From Salaquimonas pukyongi (lineage in GTDB: Bacteria; Pseudomonadota; Alphaproteobacteria; Rhizobiales; Rhizobiaceae), in assembly GCF_001953055.1 (NCBI RefSeq), contig NZ_CP019044.1, positions 1,178,001 to 1,242,000 on the forward strand: DNA of 64,000 nt. The letters run 5' to 3'. Every line of letters starts with the position of its first letter. Within the stretch, counting starts at the first letter, position 1. Below the pieces are notes generated by a model. That model saw only the letters and a program-made list of their open reading frames with translations, did no database searches and had not been told where the DNA came from. Positions 1 through 8,898 of the stretch are shown here, in pieces. The translations under genes were made by a program, and so were the position numbers.

Positions 1-65
1 GCGCAACCGCTGCGCACCACGTTCGATCTGTTTGCCGGTCGGTTGATCATATTGTTTGAAAGCAT
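1..65 (-). CDS. Possible 5' end of an outer-membrane lipoprotein gene (OmlA/BamE-like), cut by the window edge
   Basis: An ATG on the minus strand at 63-65 opens a frame that stays open for 21 codons to the window edge. The short translation begins MLSNNMINRP and reaches Ser-Gly-Cys at the edge. In many rhizobia a divergent omlA/bamE lipoprotein gene lies at exactly this place next to the cytochrome bc1 chaperone gene. The call rests on synteny and a lipobox-like tail only; it could equally be noncoding. Confidence 0.3.
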   Translation of the reverse strand, partial: MLSNNMINRPANRSNVVRSGC

Positions 66-248
66 TGAAATTCGTGCCTGCCGCCTTACAAGGGCTGTCG
101 CTACGCCAATAGGGTGTCCGAATTGTGGACGCAGTACATGAGGCGGCGAAAAAGTTCAACCGGGCTTGTTGATGGGCAGCAAGCTGCCGGCAATTTCGAT
201 CCTGTCCGTGAATTCATGACCTGGAGCGACAAACAAGGTGGCGGATGC

Positions 249-833
249 ATGATCCTGAACTCGTTCAACAAAAGCCAGCCCCCAGAGGTGCCGCAGATGC
301 TCTATTCGGCAGTCGTTGAGCAGGCCCGGCAACCGGCCTTCTTTCTTCATCATGGCTTTGCCGACACGGTGACGGGACGCTTCGACTGCCTGGCGCTGCA
401 TCTGTACCTTTTCACCCGCCGGCTGGTGGCTGACCCCCATCCGCTTGCTGCAAGCCTCAATCAGGAAGTCTTTGACCACTTCGTGCGCGACACCGATCGT
501 GCCCTGCGTGAACTGGGGGTTGGAGACACCAGTGTGGCAAAGCGCAACAAGAAGCTGTTGCGCGGGTTTTACGCCATGGTCGACGAACTTGGCGCGCCGC
601 TCGGTAATGGCGATGAGACCCTGCTGGCAGAAACGCTCGCTGCACGCTTCAAAGAACACGAGGGAGATCAGGCAACGTTCGATGCATCCGTCATTGCCCG
701 CTACACCCTGGACTGCGCAGAGCATCTGCAGGCGCAGGACATGGAGGCCATTCTCGCCGGGCGGTTGACCTGGCCCGATGTGCCGCCACGCAAGGGCCGA
801 CACGCAAGAAATGACCGTACCACAAGGCGCTGA
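249..833 (+). CDS. Ubiquinol-cytochrome c chaperone family protein (CBP3/UQCC1-like)
   Basis: The 194-residue product matches the bacterial CBP3/UQCC1 family, which in mitochondria helps cytochrome b mature into the bc1 complex. The recognisable core is the early stretch QARQPAFF followed by DTVTGRFD and LALHLYLFTRRL, then an all-helical domain with NKKLLRGFYAMVDEL. The frame is open from a GTG at 114, but family members normally start about 15 residues before the QARQP motif, which favours the ATG at 249. It is followed 31 bp later by the yceD-like gene, an arrangement common in Rhizobiales. The family is clear; the precise substrate in bacteria is inferred from mitochondria. Confidence 0.85.
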   Translation: MILNSFNKSQPPEVPQMLYSAVVEQARQPAFFLHHGFADTVTGRFDCLALHLYLFTRRLVADPHPLAASLNQEVFDHFVRDTDRALRELGVGDTSVAKRNKKLLRGFYAMVDELGAPLGNGDETLLAETLAARFKEHEGDQATFDASVIARYTLDCAEHLQAQDMEAILAGRLTWPDVPPRKGRHARNDRTTRR

Positions 834-864
834 TATTGCTGCGGCCGGCTGAGGGAGACTGGAG

Positions 865-1422
865 ATGACTGTAAAAAAAGCGGGGCCGGCGCCTTCCATG
901 CCCGTTCAGGTGAACGTACTGCCCTCAAAAGGCATGAGCATACCGGTTAGCGCAAATGAAGCCGAACGGGCCTGGCTGGCGCAGCAGGCGGGGGTGGAAA
1001 GCGTTGAAACCTTCAGGGCGGACTTGACGCTCAAGCGCTGGCAGCGCGACGGCGTGAAACTGTCGGGAAACCTCCGCGCGGACCTCACACAGGCCTGCAT
1101 CGTCACCCTGGAGCCGGTGGCAGGGCATGCCGAGGAGACGATTGAACGCACTTTCGTGCCGCCGGATTCAAGGCTGGCAAAACCACGGCTCAACAGCGAC
1201 GGGGAATGGCTGCTCGATGCCGAGGGCGCCGACCCGCCCGATGTACTGGAAGCCGATACACTGGAGATCTGGGGCGTGCTGCTTGAGCATTTCCTGCTGG
1301 CCATCGACCCGTTTCCCCGGGCACCGGGCGCCGTCTTCAACGAGGCCGAAAACCCGCAAGCAGAAGATGACAGGCCGCCTTCGCCCTTCGCGGTGCTGAA
1401 CAAGCTCAAGCGGCCGGACTGA
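865..1422 (+). CDS. YceD/DUF177 family protein
   Basis: The 185-residue acidic protein belongs to the DUF177 (YceD) family, linked in E. coli and plants to 23S rRNA accumulation. In alphaproteobacteria it sits just upstream of plsX, as here. Recognisable parts are the central RADLTQACIVTLEPV segment, in which family members often have two cysteines (only one is present here), and the C-terminal DPFPRAPGAVF followed by PSPFAVLNKLK. A GGGAGACTGGAG ribosome-binding region precedes the ATG. It probably shares a transcript with the upstream chaperone gene. Biochemical function in this group is not established. Confidence 0.85.
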   Translation: MTVKKAGPAPSMPVQVNVLPSKGMSIPVSANEAERAWLAQQAGVESVETFRADLTLKRWQRDGVKLSGNLRADLTQACIVTLEPVAGHAEETIERTFVPPDSRLAKPRLNSDGEWLLDAEGADPPDVLEADTLEIWGVLLEHFLLAIDPFPRAPGAVFNEAENPQAEDDRPPSPFAVLNKLKRPD

Positions 1423-1625
1423 ACCACAAATCTGACTGGGCAGGAAAATCTGCTTACGCCGTTCAGCCGGGCCTGCCCTCCTGCAAGGGGTAGCGAAGAG
1501 ATCGCCATCCCAAGCTTGATCCCCCTGTGCCAAACGGCTAATGGCTATGGCCCGCGTCTTTTCGGCCGTTCGTTTCCGGCTTTCGTGGCGCTGGGCATCA
1601 ATTGGGAACTCTCGGTAGAGCCAGA

Positions 1626-2678
1626 ATGCCAGATACGGACATCATATCGCTCGATGCTATGGGCGGCGATTTCGGGACGTCCGTCTCGATTGCCGGTGCG
1701 GCCCTGGCTCTGGAGCGCCGACCGCAGCTCTCCTTTCTGCTGCATGGCGATGAAAGTGCCATCAAGGGGGAACTGGCGGGATTTCCGGCTCTGGCGAAGA
1801 AATCCGGGATCGTGCCCGCCGAAGTTCACGTTGCCATGGACGACAAGCCATCAAAGGCGCTGCGTGCCGGGCGCTGGAAATCGGGCATGTGGCGGTCCGT
1901 TGAATCCGTCAAGAATGGTGATGCCGCCGTGTGTATTTCTGCCGGCAACACCGGCGCGCTGATGGCCATGGCGCGGTTTTGCCTGCGCACCATGCCGGGA
2001 ATTGACCGTCCTGCCATGGCGGCGTTGTGGCCGACCATGAAGGGCGAAAGCGTGGTCCTGGACGTTGGCGCCAATGTTGGCGCCGATGCCGGCCAGCTGG
2101 TCGACTTTGCCCTGATGGGCTCGGCGATGGCGCGCGCGCTGTATGACCTTGATCGCCCGACCGTCGGTCTGCTCAACATCGGCGTCGAAGAGGTCAAGGG
2201 GCAGGAAGATGTGCGCGAGGCCGGCCAGCGCCTGCGCGAGGCGGAACTTGAAAACCTGCACTATCACGGCTTTGTCGAAGGCGACGACCTCGGCAAGGGA
2301 ACGGTCGACGTGGTGGTCACGGAGGGATTTGCAGGTAATATTGCGCTGAAGACCGCCGAGGGCACGGCCAAGCAGATCGCCTCCTATCTGCGCTCGGCAA
2401 TGGGCCGCACCATCATGGCCCGCATCGGTTATTTCTTCGCCCGCAACGCGTTTGAACAGTTGCGTGAGAAGATGGATCCCAGGAAGGTCAACGGCGCCGT
2501 CTTTCTGGGGTTGAACGGCGTGGTGATCAAAAGCCATGGCGGCACGGATGCGGAAGGGTTTGCCGCCGCCGTGGAGATGGGACATGACATGGTGGCAAAC
2601 GCAATAATGGACAAGATCGCGACGGACCTTCGCAGCATCAAGGAAGTGCCGGAAATGTCGAAAAGCGCTGAAACCTAA
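1626..2678 (+). CDS. plsX: Phosphate acyltransferase PlsX
   Basis: PlsX converts acyl-ACP and phosphate into acyl-phosphate, the donor for PlsY in membrane phospholipid synthesis. The 350-residue protein starts with the family signature [10 protein letters not shown] and contains the conserved [29 protein letters not shown] and [10 protein letters not shown] motifs. The frame is also open from a TTG at 1602, but the ATG at 1626 places the signature at the usual distance from the N terminus. It is 42 bp upstream of fabH, the canonical lipid-synthesis pair. Peripheral membrane location is expected from the family. Confidence 0.96.
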   Translation: MPDTDIISLDAMGGDFGTSVSIAGAALALERRPQLSFLLHGDESAIKGELAGFPALAKKSGIVPAEVHVAMDDKPSKALRAGRWKSGMWRSVESVKNGDAAVCISAGNTGALMAMARFCLRTMPGIDRPAMAALWPTMKGESVVLDVGANVGADAGQLVDFALMGSAMARALYDLDRPTVGLLNIGVEEVKGQEDVREAGQRLREAELENLHYHGFVEGDDLGKGTVDVVVTEGFAGNIALKTAEGTAKQIASYLRSAMGRTIMARIGYFFARNAFEQLREKMDPRKVNGAVFLGLNGVVIKSHGGTDAEGFAAAVEMGHDMVANAIMDKIATDLRSIKEVPEMSKSAET

Positions 2679-2720
2679 TTCAATATTTCGTGGGTTCCGA
2701 CCCTGGGCAGGCAGAGTTAC

Positions 2721-3691
2721 ATGATACGATCAGCGATCATCGGGTGCGGTTCCTACTCCCCTCAAAAGGTGATGAAAAACACCGATCTTGAAGGGGTTGT
2801 GGAAACCAGCGATGAATGGATTGTCCAGCGCACGGGCATTCGCCAGCGCCACATCGTTTCAGAGGGGGAAACCACTGCCGACATCGGCGAGAAAGCAGCC
2901 CGCGCGGCGCTGGCGGATGCCGGTGTTGCAGTCGACGATCTCGACATGATCATTCTGGCCACCTCCACGCCCAACAATACCTTTCCGGCAACCGCCGTCG
3001 AAATACAGGAACGGCTCGGCATGCGGCACGGCGCGGCATTCGATTCCCAGGCCGTCTGTTCCGGCTTCATCTTTGCACTGACAACCGCAGACCAGTACAT
3101 CCGTACCGGCTTTGCAAAAACCATACTGGTAATCGGCGCAGAAACCTTCTCGCGCATTCTGGACTGGACCGACCGCACCACCTGCGTATTGTTTGGCGAT
3201 GGCGCCGGTGCCGTTGTCGTCACAGCGGTGGAGGGCGAGGGCACGCCGCAGGACCGGGGCATTTTGTCCTCGCATCTGCGCTCCGACGGCTCCCACAAGG
3301 ACAAGCTGTATGTCGATGGCGGTCCTTCCACCACCGGGACGGTTGGCCATCTGCGCATGGAGGGCCGGGAGGTCTTCCGCCACGCCGTCGGCATGATCAC
3401 CGATGTGATCGAGGCTGCCTATGATGCAACCGGCATGACATCGGATGACATCGACTGGTTCATTCCCCATCAGGCCAACAAGCGCATCATCGATGCCTCG
3501 GCCAAAAAGCTCAACATCGCGCCCGAAAAGGTGGTGATCACCGTCGACCATCACGGCAACACCTCTGCTGCTTCCATCCCCTCGCGCTGTGCGAGGCGGT
3601 CCGTGACGGCCGGGTGAAACGGGGCGACGTGCTGCTGCTGGAAGCGATGGGAGGTGGCTTTACCTGGGGTAGCGTTCTGCTTCGCTGGTGA
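2721..3691 (+). CDS. fabH: Beta-ketoacyl-ACP synthase III, with a frame break near the 3' end
   Basis: FabH starts fatty-acid synthesis by condensing acetyl-CoA with malonyl-ACP. The catalytic triad is visible: Cys in AVCSGFIF, His in [10 protein letters not shown] and Asn in HHGNTSAAS. The raw frame stops at 3617 with an unrelated tail, [11 protein letters not shown]. Adding one C to the C run at 3578-3581 restores [16 protein letters not shown] and the invariant ending [13 protein letters not shown], stopping at 3691 for a normal 323 residues. The tail after the break is perfectly conserved, so a base-call error in a homopolymer is more likely than real gene decay. Upstream is plsX; ihfA follows. 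Confidence 0.93.
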
Positions 3692-3864
3692 TGTCAGATG
3701 AATGACGCTGGGTAAGGGTATTGTTCAATCTTCCCGGTAACTTGCTTGTAAAAGAGAACAAAAAAACCTAGTCTTGGCGAAATTCTTTCCAGCGCGCGCC
3801 GCAAGTGGGAACAAATCAACGGTTTGCCGCGCTAGTGAACGTTTCTTGAAACGGTAGGATTGCT

Positions 3865-4185
3865 ATGGGGGGAAAGACACTTACCCGTGTGGATTTGGCA
3901 GAGGCTGTCTACCGCAAGGTTGGCCTTTCGCGGACGGAGTCCGCCGATCTGGTCGAAAGCGTTCTGGCGGCGATTTCCGATTGCGCCGTCAATGGGGAAA
4001 CCGTCAAGCTTTCCTCCTTCGGGTCCTTTGTGGTGCGCAGCAAGAACGAGCGCATTGGCCGCAATCCGAAAACCGGCGAAGAGGTTCCCATCAAACCGCG
4101 GCGCGTCATGGTCTTCAAACCCTCCAACAAGCTTCGCGATGTGGTGCTGAAGGGCAATTCAGGCCGCGCGGGTGGCGAAGAGTAG
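3865..4185 (+). CDS. ihfA: Integration host factor subunit alpha
   Basis: This 106-residue HU/IHF-family protein opens with [19 protein letters not shown] and contains the DNA-bending arm signature region [29 protein letters not shown], typical of IHF-alpha. IHF bends DNA sequence-specifically as an alpha/beta heterodimer in recombination and transcription. Placement between fabH and a MerR gene is the standard rhizobial order. The start ATG follows TAGGATTGCT; an alternative frame at 3860 is a shadow. The 173-bp upstream gap is AT-rich and probably holds its promoter. Confidence 0.95.
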   Translation: MGGKTLTRVDLAEAVYRKVGLSRTESADLVESVLAAISDCAVNGETVKLSSFGSFVVRSKNERIGRNPKTGEEVPIKPRRVMVFKPSNKLRDVVLKGNSGRAGGEE

Positions 4186-4373
4186 GGCGCTGTAACCGTC
4201 AGGGCCCCGGCAGAAGCCGTTCTTGCCGCAGCTGGCATTCCCTTCTTTGTTTTAACGGCCATTGTCTTCCATTGGTGTGAATTTCACCGTCTCCGTCAGG
4301 TGCCTTCGGCAAAATCCTGTGCTATGATTCGCTTCCGGGCGGCAGGTTGAACAGGGTTCGACGGGAGTGAGGA

Positions 4374-4961
4374 TTGGAAAAAAGCCCAGACGCGTTCCGC
4401 ACCATCAGCGAGGCTGCGGACGACCTTAACCTTCCCCAGCATGTCCTGCGTTTTTGGGAAACCCGGTTTTCCCAGATAAAACCGATGAAACGCGGCGGCG
4501 GAAGACGCTACTACCGCCCCGACGACATCGATTTGCTGCGCGGCATCCGGCATCTTCTATACGAGGAAGGGTACACCATTCGCGGTGTGCAGCGCATCCT
4601 GCGCGAGCAGGGCAACCGGTTTGTCATCGGCATTGGCAGCGGCGAGATCGATATCGGCGATCCCGCAGCTTTGCTGGCGGCAACCAGCAGCAACGAAGCT
4701 GCCGCGCCCGTCCCCGAACCGCAAGTTGAGGCCGACGCCCCGCGGCAGGCAGCCGTGACGGTTGGCGAGTTGACCGGGCGCAAGGGACAGAAATCCGGCA
4801 AGGGGCTGCTTGGCCGCCTGCGCGGCAGCAGCGAGGAAGCCGGTGAAATGGCCGCAGAACTTGGCAGCGGCCTGTCGGTGGAAGACCGCCGCAATCTGCA
4901 GACCACCCTGTATGAGCTGCTGGAATGCAAACGCCTTCTCGATCAGGTCCGCTCGGACTGA
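4374..4961 (+). CDS. MerR family transcriptional regulator
   Basis: The 195-residue protein has an N-terminal winged helix of the MerR type: [20 protein letters not shown], then the wing [22 protein letters not shown] and [13 protein letters not shown]. The middle is a low-complexity Ala/Glu/Pro linker and the C-terminal 45 residues form a predicted coiled coil, likely for dimerisation. No cysteine cluster for metal sensing is seen. The start is a TTG at 4374 preceded by GGGAGTGAGGA. This gene follows ihfA in most Rhizobiales; its ligand and targets are unknown. Confidence 0.88.
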   Translation: MEKSPDAFRTISEAADDLNLPQHVLRFWETRFSQIKPMKRGGGRRYYRPDDIDLLRGIRHLLYEEGYTIRGVQRILREQGNRFVIGIGSGEIDIGDPAALLAATSSNEAAAPVPEPQVEADAPRQAAVTVGELTGRKGQKSGKGLLGRLRGSSEEAGEMAAELGSGLSVEDRRNLQTTLYELLECKRLLDQVRSD

Positions 4962-5040
4962 AGTTGTCTGGTTTGAAACTCGCAGGATTGGCCTTCGGCC
5001 AATCACGCCGAAGCAGGTTGCCGGCTTCGCCGGAAACGCT

Positions 5041-5280
5041 CTAGAAGTGCCTTTTTGCAAATGCGCGGCCCGAACCTGTTTTCAGATAAGCCTCGAATTT
5101 GTCGGCTTTGGCAGGCTCGCTGAAGGCAACATATCCGCGCAATTCCCAAGGAAGATATTTGCGCGTGTGTTCAGAGTGCCCTGCATTGTGCGCGTTGAAA
5201 CGCTTTTTGAGATCACGCGTACTGCCAACATAGTATCGGCTTGGATTGACTTTGCTTTGAAGCATATAGACATACTTCAT
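5041..5280 (-). CDS. GIY-YIG nuclease family protein, copy A
   Basis: A 79-residue single-domain GIY-YIG protein. Motif order is KYVYML, then YYVGSTRDLKKRF with the catalytic arginine, HTRKYLPWEL, and the metal-binding Glu in ADKFEAYLKTGSG, ending GRAFAKRHF as is usual for the small bacterial UPF0213-like/GIY-YIG group. The ATG at 5280 follows GGAGGCGGACTTC, a good ribosome-binding site. It differs from copy B by one residue (Val4 here, Ala in B). It lies inside the 350-bp tandem unit. Nuclease activity is inferred from the fold and has not been shown for many small family members. Confidence 0.85.
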   Translation of the reverse strand: MKYVYMLQSKVNPSRYYVGSTRDLKKRFNAHNAGHSEHTRKYLPWELRGYVAFSEPAKADKFEAYLKTGSGRAFAKRHF

Positions 5281-5390
5281 GAAGTCCGCCTCCGCTGAAG
5301 CTGCGGCGTGACATCCGCCTTCGCGGTGTTCGGAGGATTGGCCTTCGGCCAATCACGCCGAAGCAGGTTGCCGGCTTCGCCGGAAACGCT

Positions 5391-5630
5391 CTAGAAGTGC
5401 CTTTTTGCAAATGCGCGGCCCGAACCTGTTTTCAGATAAGCCTCGAATTTGTCGGCTTTGGCAGGCTCGCTGAAGGCAACATATCCGCGCAATTCCCAAG
5501 GAAGATATTTGCGCGTGTGTTCAGAGTGCCCTGCATTGTGCGCGTTGAAACGCTTTTTGAGATCACGCGTACTGCCAACATAGTATCGGCTTGGATTGAC
5601 TTTGCTTTGAAGCATATAGGCATACTTCAT
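5391..5630 (-). CDS. GIY-YIG nuclease family protein, copy B
   Basis: Second copy of the 79-residue GIY-YIG protein, 350 bp from copy A and differing by one codon (KYAYML instead of KYVYML). All motif residues are intact, so both copies could make active protein. Transcription from the tRNA-Pro promoter would run straight through the tRNA into this gene and then copy A. The 5' leader, 5631-5749, is rich in inverted repeats and includes GGAGG upstream of the ATG. Two nearly identical functional copies imply a very recent duplication. Confidence 0.85.
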   Translation of the reverse strand: MKYAYMLQSKVNPSRYYVGSTRDLKKRFNAHNAGHSEHTRKYLPWELRGYVAFSEPAKADKFEAYLKTGSGRAFAKRHF

Positions 5631-5661
5631 GAAGTCCGCCTCCGCTGAAGCTGCGGCGTGA

Positions 5662-5751
5662 CATCCGCCTTCGCGGTGTTCGGAGGATTGGCCTTCGGCC
5701 AATCACGCCGAAGCAGGTTGCCGGCTTCGCCGGAAACCGCGAAGGCGGATG
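5662..5751 (-). other. Nested inverted repeats between tRNA-Pro and the GIY-YIG gene (possible structured RNA)
   Basis: A perfect 15-bp inverted repeat, CATCCGCCTTCGCGG at 5662-5676 and CCGCGAAGGCGGATG at 5737-5751, encloses the two smaller hairpins of the 54-bp module. Read on the minus strand it would fold as a three-way junction starting inside the tRNA CCA end. Only this outermost copy has both 15-bp arms; the inner module (5334-5387) keeps one arm. Whether it is an RNA structure, a processing signal or a transposition end is unknown. Confidence 0.6.
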
Positions 5752-5827
5752 GTCGGAGCGAGTGGATTCGAACCACCGACCTCCCGTCCCCCAGACGGGT
5801 GCGCTAACCGGGCTGCGCTACGCTCCG
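5750..5827 (-). tRNA. tRNA-Pro (anticodon GGG)
   Basis: On the minus strand the acceptor stem CGGAGCG (5827-5821) pairs with CGCTCCG (5760-5754), followed by A and an encoded CCA. The anticodon arm is CCCGT-CTGGGGG-ACGGG, giving anticodon GGG, and the T arm contains the standard TTCGAAT loop. A sigma70-like promoter lies just upstream at 5852-5880. The gene's CCA end is directly abutted by the GIY-YIG repeat element, and tRNA 3' ends are common integration points. Confidence 0.95.
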
Positions 5828-5851
5828 ACAAATGGTTGTAAAACCAGCCCC

Positions 5852-5880
5852 TCTATAGGCAAGCGGCAGTTCCAATTCAA
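5852..5880 (-). promoter_or_regulatory. Predicted sigma70 promoter for tRNA-Pro
   Basis: On the minus strand TTGAAT (5880-5875) and TATAGA (5857-5852) are separated by 17 bp, about 25 bp before the tRNA 5' end. Confidence 0.6.
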
Positions 5881-5914
5881 CCGTAAACAGAGGCTGCTGC
5901 GCATTCAGTGCCAT

Positions 5915-7270
5915 TCATGCTTCCAGCAGCGAATTTCGTGCTGTTGGCGCTGCGTTGAGCCGGGCCTCGGTACGGGCAACAGAACTGCCGGGCATGTTTT
6001 CTCGGACGCTCATCTGCCGCGCATTGGTGTTTTGCCGGCTTTTTTCAAGCGCCATGCAGCCCCAGATAATGCCGATCAGCAGATAGAAATGGCGCCAGTG
6101 GTCGGTATCGATCACATTTCCGATCAACACATGGCCGAAAAAGACCACATAGGCGATCTGCAGATAGGGAAGCCAGGGGCGCTGGCGGAAAAGCAGCTTG
6201 AAGCCGCCAACAAGTGTCCACACCATGACCGCCACCCAAGTGACAAACCCGATCCACCCATGGGCCATCAGGGCCTTGACCAGGTTGTTGTGGGTATCCT
6301 CGCCAAAGATGTAGCCGAATTCCAGCGGCCCGATCCCCAGCGGCTTGCTGAGCGCCAGTTCAAAGCCCAGCAGATGGCGGGCAAACCGGCCAATGCGGCC
6401 TCCGTCATAATCCTGCACGGCCTTTGCCCGTTCGGCAAACAGCTTCGACACCTCATCGAACTGGAGTGCAACCAGCAGCAGCAGCATGATGGCGACAATG
6501 CCGGCAACCCCGATAACGATGTATTTCAGGCGGGTTCGCGCTTTTTGTTCATTGATGATCAGCAGCAGGTAGAAAAGCCCGCCGGAGACGACCGAAAGTC
6601 CCCAGGCGGCGCGCGAGAAGGCCAGAAAAAGCCCCAGCAGCAAAATGGCGAGCAAGCCGGCCCGCAATGGCAACAGGGTAGGGGAGCGGTTTACCACTCC
6701 GTAGATCAGGTAGAGGATCGGGGTGACCAGAAACGGGGCAAAGACGTTGGGATCCTGAAAGGCGCCCATGGCCCGTTCATAACGGGTGAAAATCTCGAAC
6801 CCGCCGACGTTGAAATATCCGATAATGCCCAGAAGCGACGTGATCGTGGCAGCCACGATATAGGCACGGAATATCAGCCGCAGCCGCCCCATGTCCTGAC
6901 GGATGACGATGGCAAAGAACACCGAGGTCAGCGCAAGAAAATAGGATATCGCCACATAGATCAGGCCGCGGGTGTATTCCTCCATGGTGAGGGAGGAAAT
7001 CACACCGCCGAAATTGAACAGGGTGAACAAGAACAGCAATGGCGCGATCTCGCGCGGAATGCGCATGCCGCAGATGAACCACACGCCGAGCAGGGCGGCC
7101 AGAAACAGTTCATAAGGTGCCGGCTCGAAGATGACGAAGCCGCCAAGAAACACCGCAAAGGCAATGGCCCCGTTGGCGAGCATCTGGCCCGCGGCAGCGT
7201 TGGCCGCCCGCTGATCGCTGGCAGCAAGCGGTGCAGAGGCGGCAAAAAAGGGCGCGCTGGCGGTGGTCAA
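5915..7270 (-). CDS. O-antigen ligase/Wzy-type polysaccharide polymerase family membrane protein
   Basis: The 451-residue protein is built from about 11 hydrophobic segments with a large periplasmic loop carrying RYERAMGAFQDPNVFAPFL, the Wzy/WaaL superfamily signature region, and a later GEDTHNNLVKALMAHGWIG that matches the conserved His-containing ligase/polymerase motif. It likely polymerises or transfers lipid-linked glycan in the inner membrane. A TTG start overlaps the stop of the upstream sugar-phosphate transferase (TATTGA), indicating translational coupling. The length and neighbours fit an exopolysaccharide polymerase such as ExoQ, but ligase versus polymerase cannot be told from sequence. 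Confidence 0.82.
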   Translation of the reverse strand: MTTASAPFFAASAPLAASDQRAANAAAGQMLANGAIAFAVFLGGFVIFEPAPYELFLAALLGVWFICGMRIPREIAPLLFLFTLFNFGGVISSLTMEEYTRGLIYVAISYFLALTSVFFAIVIRQDMGRLRLIFRAYIVAATITSLLGIIGYFNVGGFEIFTRYERAMGAFQDPNVFAPFLVTPILYLIYGVVNRSPTLLPLRAGLLAILLLGLFLAFSRAAWGLSVVSGGLFYLLLIINEQKARTRLKYIVIGVAGIVAIMLLLLVALQFDEVSKLFAERAKAVQDYDGGRIGRFARHLLGFELALSKPLGIGPLEFGYIFGEDTHNNLVKALMAHGWIGFVTWVAVMVWTLVGGFKLLFRQRPWLPYLQIAYVVFFGHVLIGNVIDTDHWRHFYLLIGIIWGCMALEKSRQNTNARQMSVRENMPGSSVARTEARLNAAPTARNSLLEA

Positions 7271-8814
7271 TAGGCGTTTTCCGTGTTCAGCAGCTTCAGC
7301 GGCGTTAAGAACAGGATTTGCAGATCAAGCATCAGCGACCAGTTTTCGATATAGTACAGATCGCAATTGACCCGCTGTTTGATCTTTTCTTCATCATCCA
7401 CTTCGCCGCGCCAGCCGTTGATCTGGGCCCAGCCGGTAACCCCGGGCTTCACCTTGTGACGGGCAAAATACCCGTCCACCACCTCGTCCCAAAGACGGTT
7501 GGCGGTGTGCGCGTTGACGGCATGCGGGCGTGGCCCCACCAGCGACAGGCCACCCTGCAGCACGTTGAAAAGCTGCGGCAATTCATCGATCGAGGTCTTG
7601 CGGATGAAGCGGCCGACCCGGGTGACCCTGGGATCGCCCTTGGTGACTACCTTTTTGGCATCAGGGTCCGACATCTCGTGATACATGGAGCGGAATTTGA
7701 GTACATCCACCACCTGATTGTTGAAGCCGTACCGCTTCTGGCGGAACAGCACAGGCCCCTTGCTCTCCAGCTTGATTGCAACCGCGGTTACCAGCATCAC
7801 CGGGCTCAGCAACACCAGGGCAAGACTGGCAAAGAACAGATCGAAGATGCGCTTGCTGACGGCATCCCAATTGGCGATCGGCTTTTCGAAAATGTCGAGA
7901 AAGGGAACAGATCCCTCATAGCTGTAGGAGCGCGGGCGGAAGCGCAGCTTGTTGGTATGGGCCGACAGGCGGATGTCTACCGGCAGGACCCACAGGCGTT
8001 TCAACAGCTGGAGCACCCGTTTTTCAGCGCTCAGCGGCAGGGTAACGATCAGCATGTCGATGCGCGCCATACGGCCGAATTCAACCAGTTCGGCGACGGT
8101 GCCGAGCTTGGGATAGCCAACCACAACGGGCGGTGACCGGTCGCCGGAGCGGTCATCGAAAATGCCGCATACGCGGATGTCGGAACTGTGCTGGGCTTCC
8201 AGTGTGCGGATCAGTTCAGCTGCCGGCTCTCCTCCGCCGACAATGACCGCCCTGCGCTCAAGGCGGCCATCGCTCATCAGGCGGTGGGCATAATAGGTCA
8301 GCCAGAGGCGGAAAAAGACAAGAAATGCGCCACCGGCAACCAGCCACGAACCGAACCAGACGCGGGAATATTCATCGCTCATCTTGGCAAAAAAGCCGAG
8401 TGCTGCCAGCAGCAGCATGGCAAAACCAAAGCCCGCAATCACCTTCGATATCTGCGAAACGGGGCTGCGGAACGTATCCATCTGATAGCCGTCGATTGCC
8501 TGAATGCCGGCAACGGTCAGAAATGCGCCAAGAACGGAGGCGGCAAGATAGAGCCCGCCCTGATAGGCTTGCGGCCCCACATAGAGCATGTAAATCAGCA
8601 GGGAAATTCCGCTCAGCGCCAGAAATTCCGTTATCCGGGCAAGGCCTGCAATGAAACCCGGCGCCACCACATTGGAGGAAAACTGCTCTGCAACCTGTTT
8701 TGCCAGCTCGTTAAGCTCGATCTTCCGGGCATCGTCGATGCTGGCGTCGTTGGCAGCCTCGCGAACCTTGCGGGCCGAGAAAATCTGCTTGGCGTCTGTT
8801 GTTTCGGTTGCCAT
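7267..8814 (-). CDS. Undecaprenyl-phosphate glucose/galactose phosphotransferase (WcaJ/ExoY type)
   Basis: This enzyme moves a sugar phosphate from a UDP-sugar to undecaprenyl phosphate, starting exopolysaccharide repeat-unit assembly. The 515-residue protein has four N-terminal membrane helices, a Rossmann-like central domain (RRAVIVGGGEPAAELIR), a membrane-entering hairpin (FASLALVLLSPVMLVTAVAIKL) and the catalytic sugar-transferase domain with KFRSM, KTSIDELPQLFNVL and GPRPHA. The ATG at 8814 has GGGGAAGCC before it and is preferred over a TTG at 8877. The polymerase gene overlaps its stop. Which sugar is used is unknown. Confidence 0.93.
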   Translation of the reverse strand: MATETTDAKQIFSARKVREAANDASIDDARKIELNELAKQVAEQFSSNVVAPGFIAGLARITEFLALSGISLLIYMLYVGPQAYQGGLYLAASVLGAFLTVAGIQAIDGYQMDTFRSPVSQISKVIAGFGFAMLLLAALGFFAKMSDEYSRVWFGSWLVAGGAFLVFFRLWLTYYAHRLMSDGRLERRAVIVGGGEPAAELIRTLEAQHSSDIRVCGIFDDRSGDRSPPVVVGYPKLGTVAELVEFGRMARIDMLIVTLPLSAEKRVLQLLKRLWVLPVDIRLSAHTNKLRFRPRSYSYEGSVPFLDIFEKPIANWDAVSKRIFDLFFASLALVLLSPVMLVTAVAIKLESKGPVLFRQKRYGFNNQVVDVLKFRSMYHEMSDPDAKKVVTKGDPRVTRVGRFIRKTSIDELPQLFNVLQGGLSLVGPRPHAVNAHTANRLWDEVVDGYFARHKVKPGVTGWAQINGWRGEVDDEEKIKQRVNCDLYYIENWSLMLDLQILFLTPLKLLNTENAY

Positions 8815-8898
8815 GGCTTCCCCGTTTGGCTGGGCTCTCGCAGGACGGCCGGTTGCAACGCCGTTTCCTGTTTTCAAGCGTGAATGACCAATGGGAAA

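Larger units (their letters stand above)
4984..5737. repeat. 350-bp tandem repeat (2 full copies plus a 54-bp third end module) carrying GIY-YIG genes
   Basis: Bases 4984-5333 and 5334-5683 are identical by eye except A5270 versus G5620, and the first 54 bases recur a third time at 5684-5737. The 54-bp module holds two hairpins, GATTGGCC-TTC-GGCCAATC and CCGGC-TTC-GCCGG. Each module flanks an open reading frame for a small GIY-YIG protein. The simplest history is one element, module-gene-module, duplicated by unequal crossing-over between its direct-repeat modules. It ends at the 3' end of tRNA-Pro. Confidence 0.9.

Noticed and set aside
5762-7273. A 503-residue plus-strand open frame opposite the Wzy-like gene
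   Set aside because: Gln/Asp-rich translation with no membrane or domain pattern; it is the antisense shadow of a clear membrane protein.
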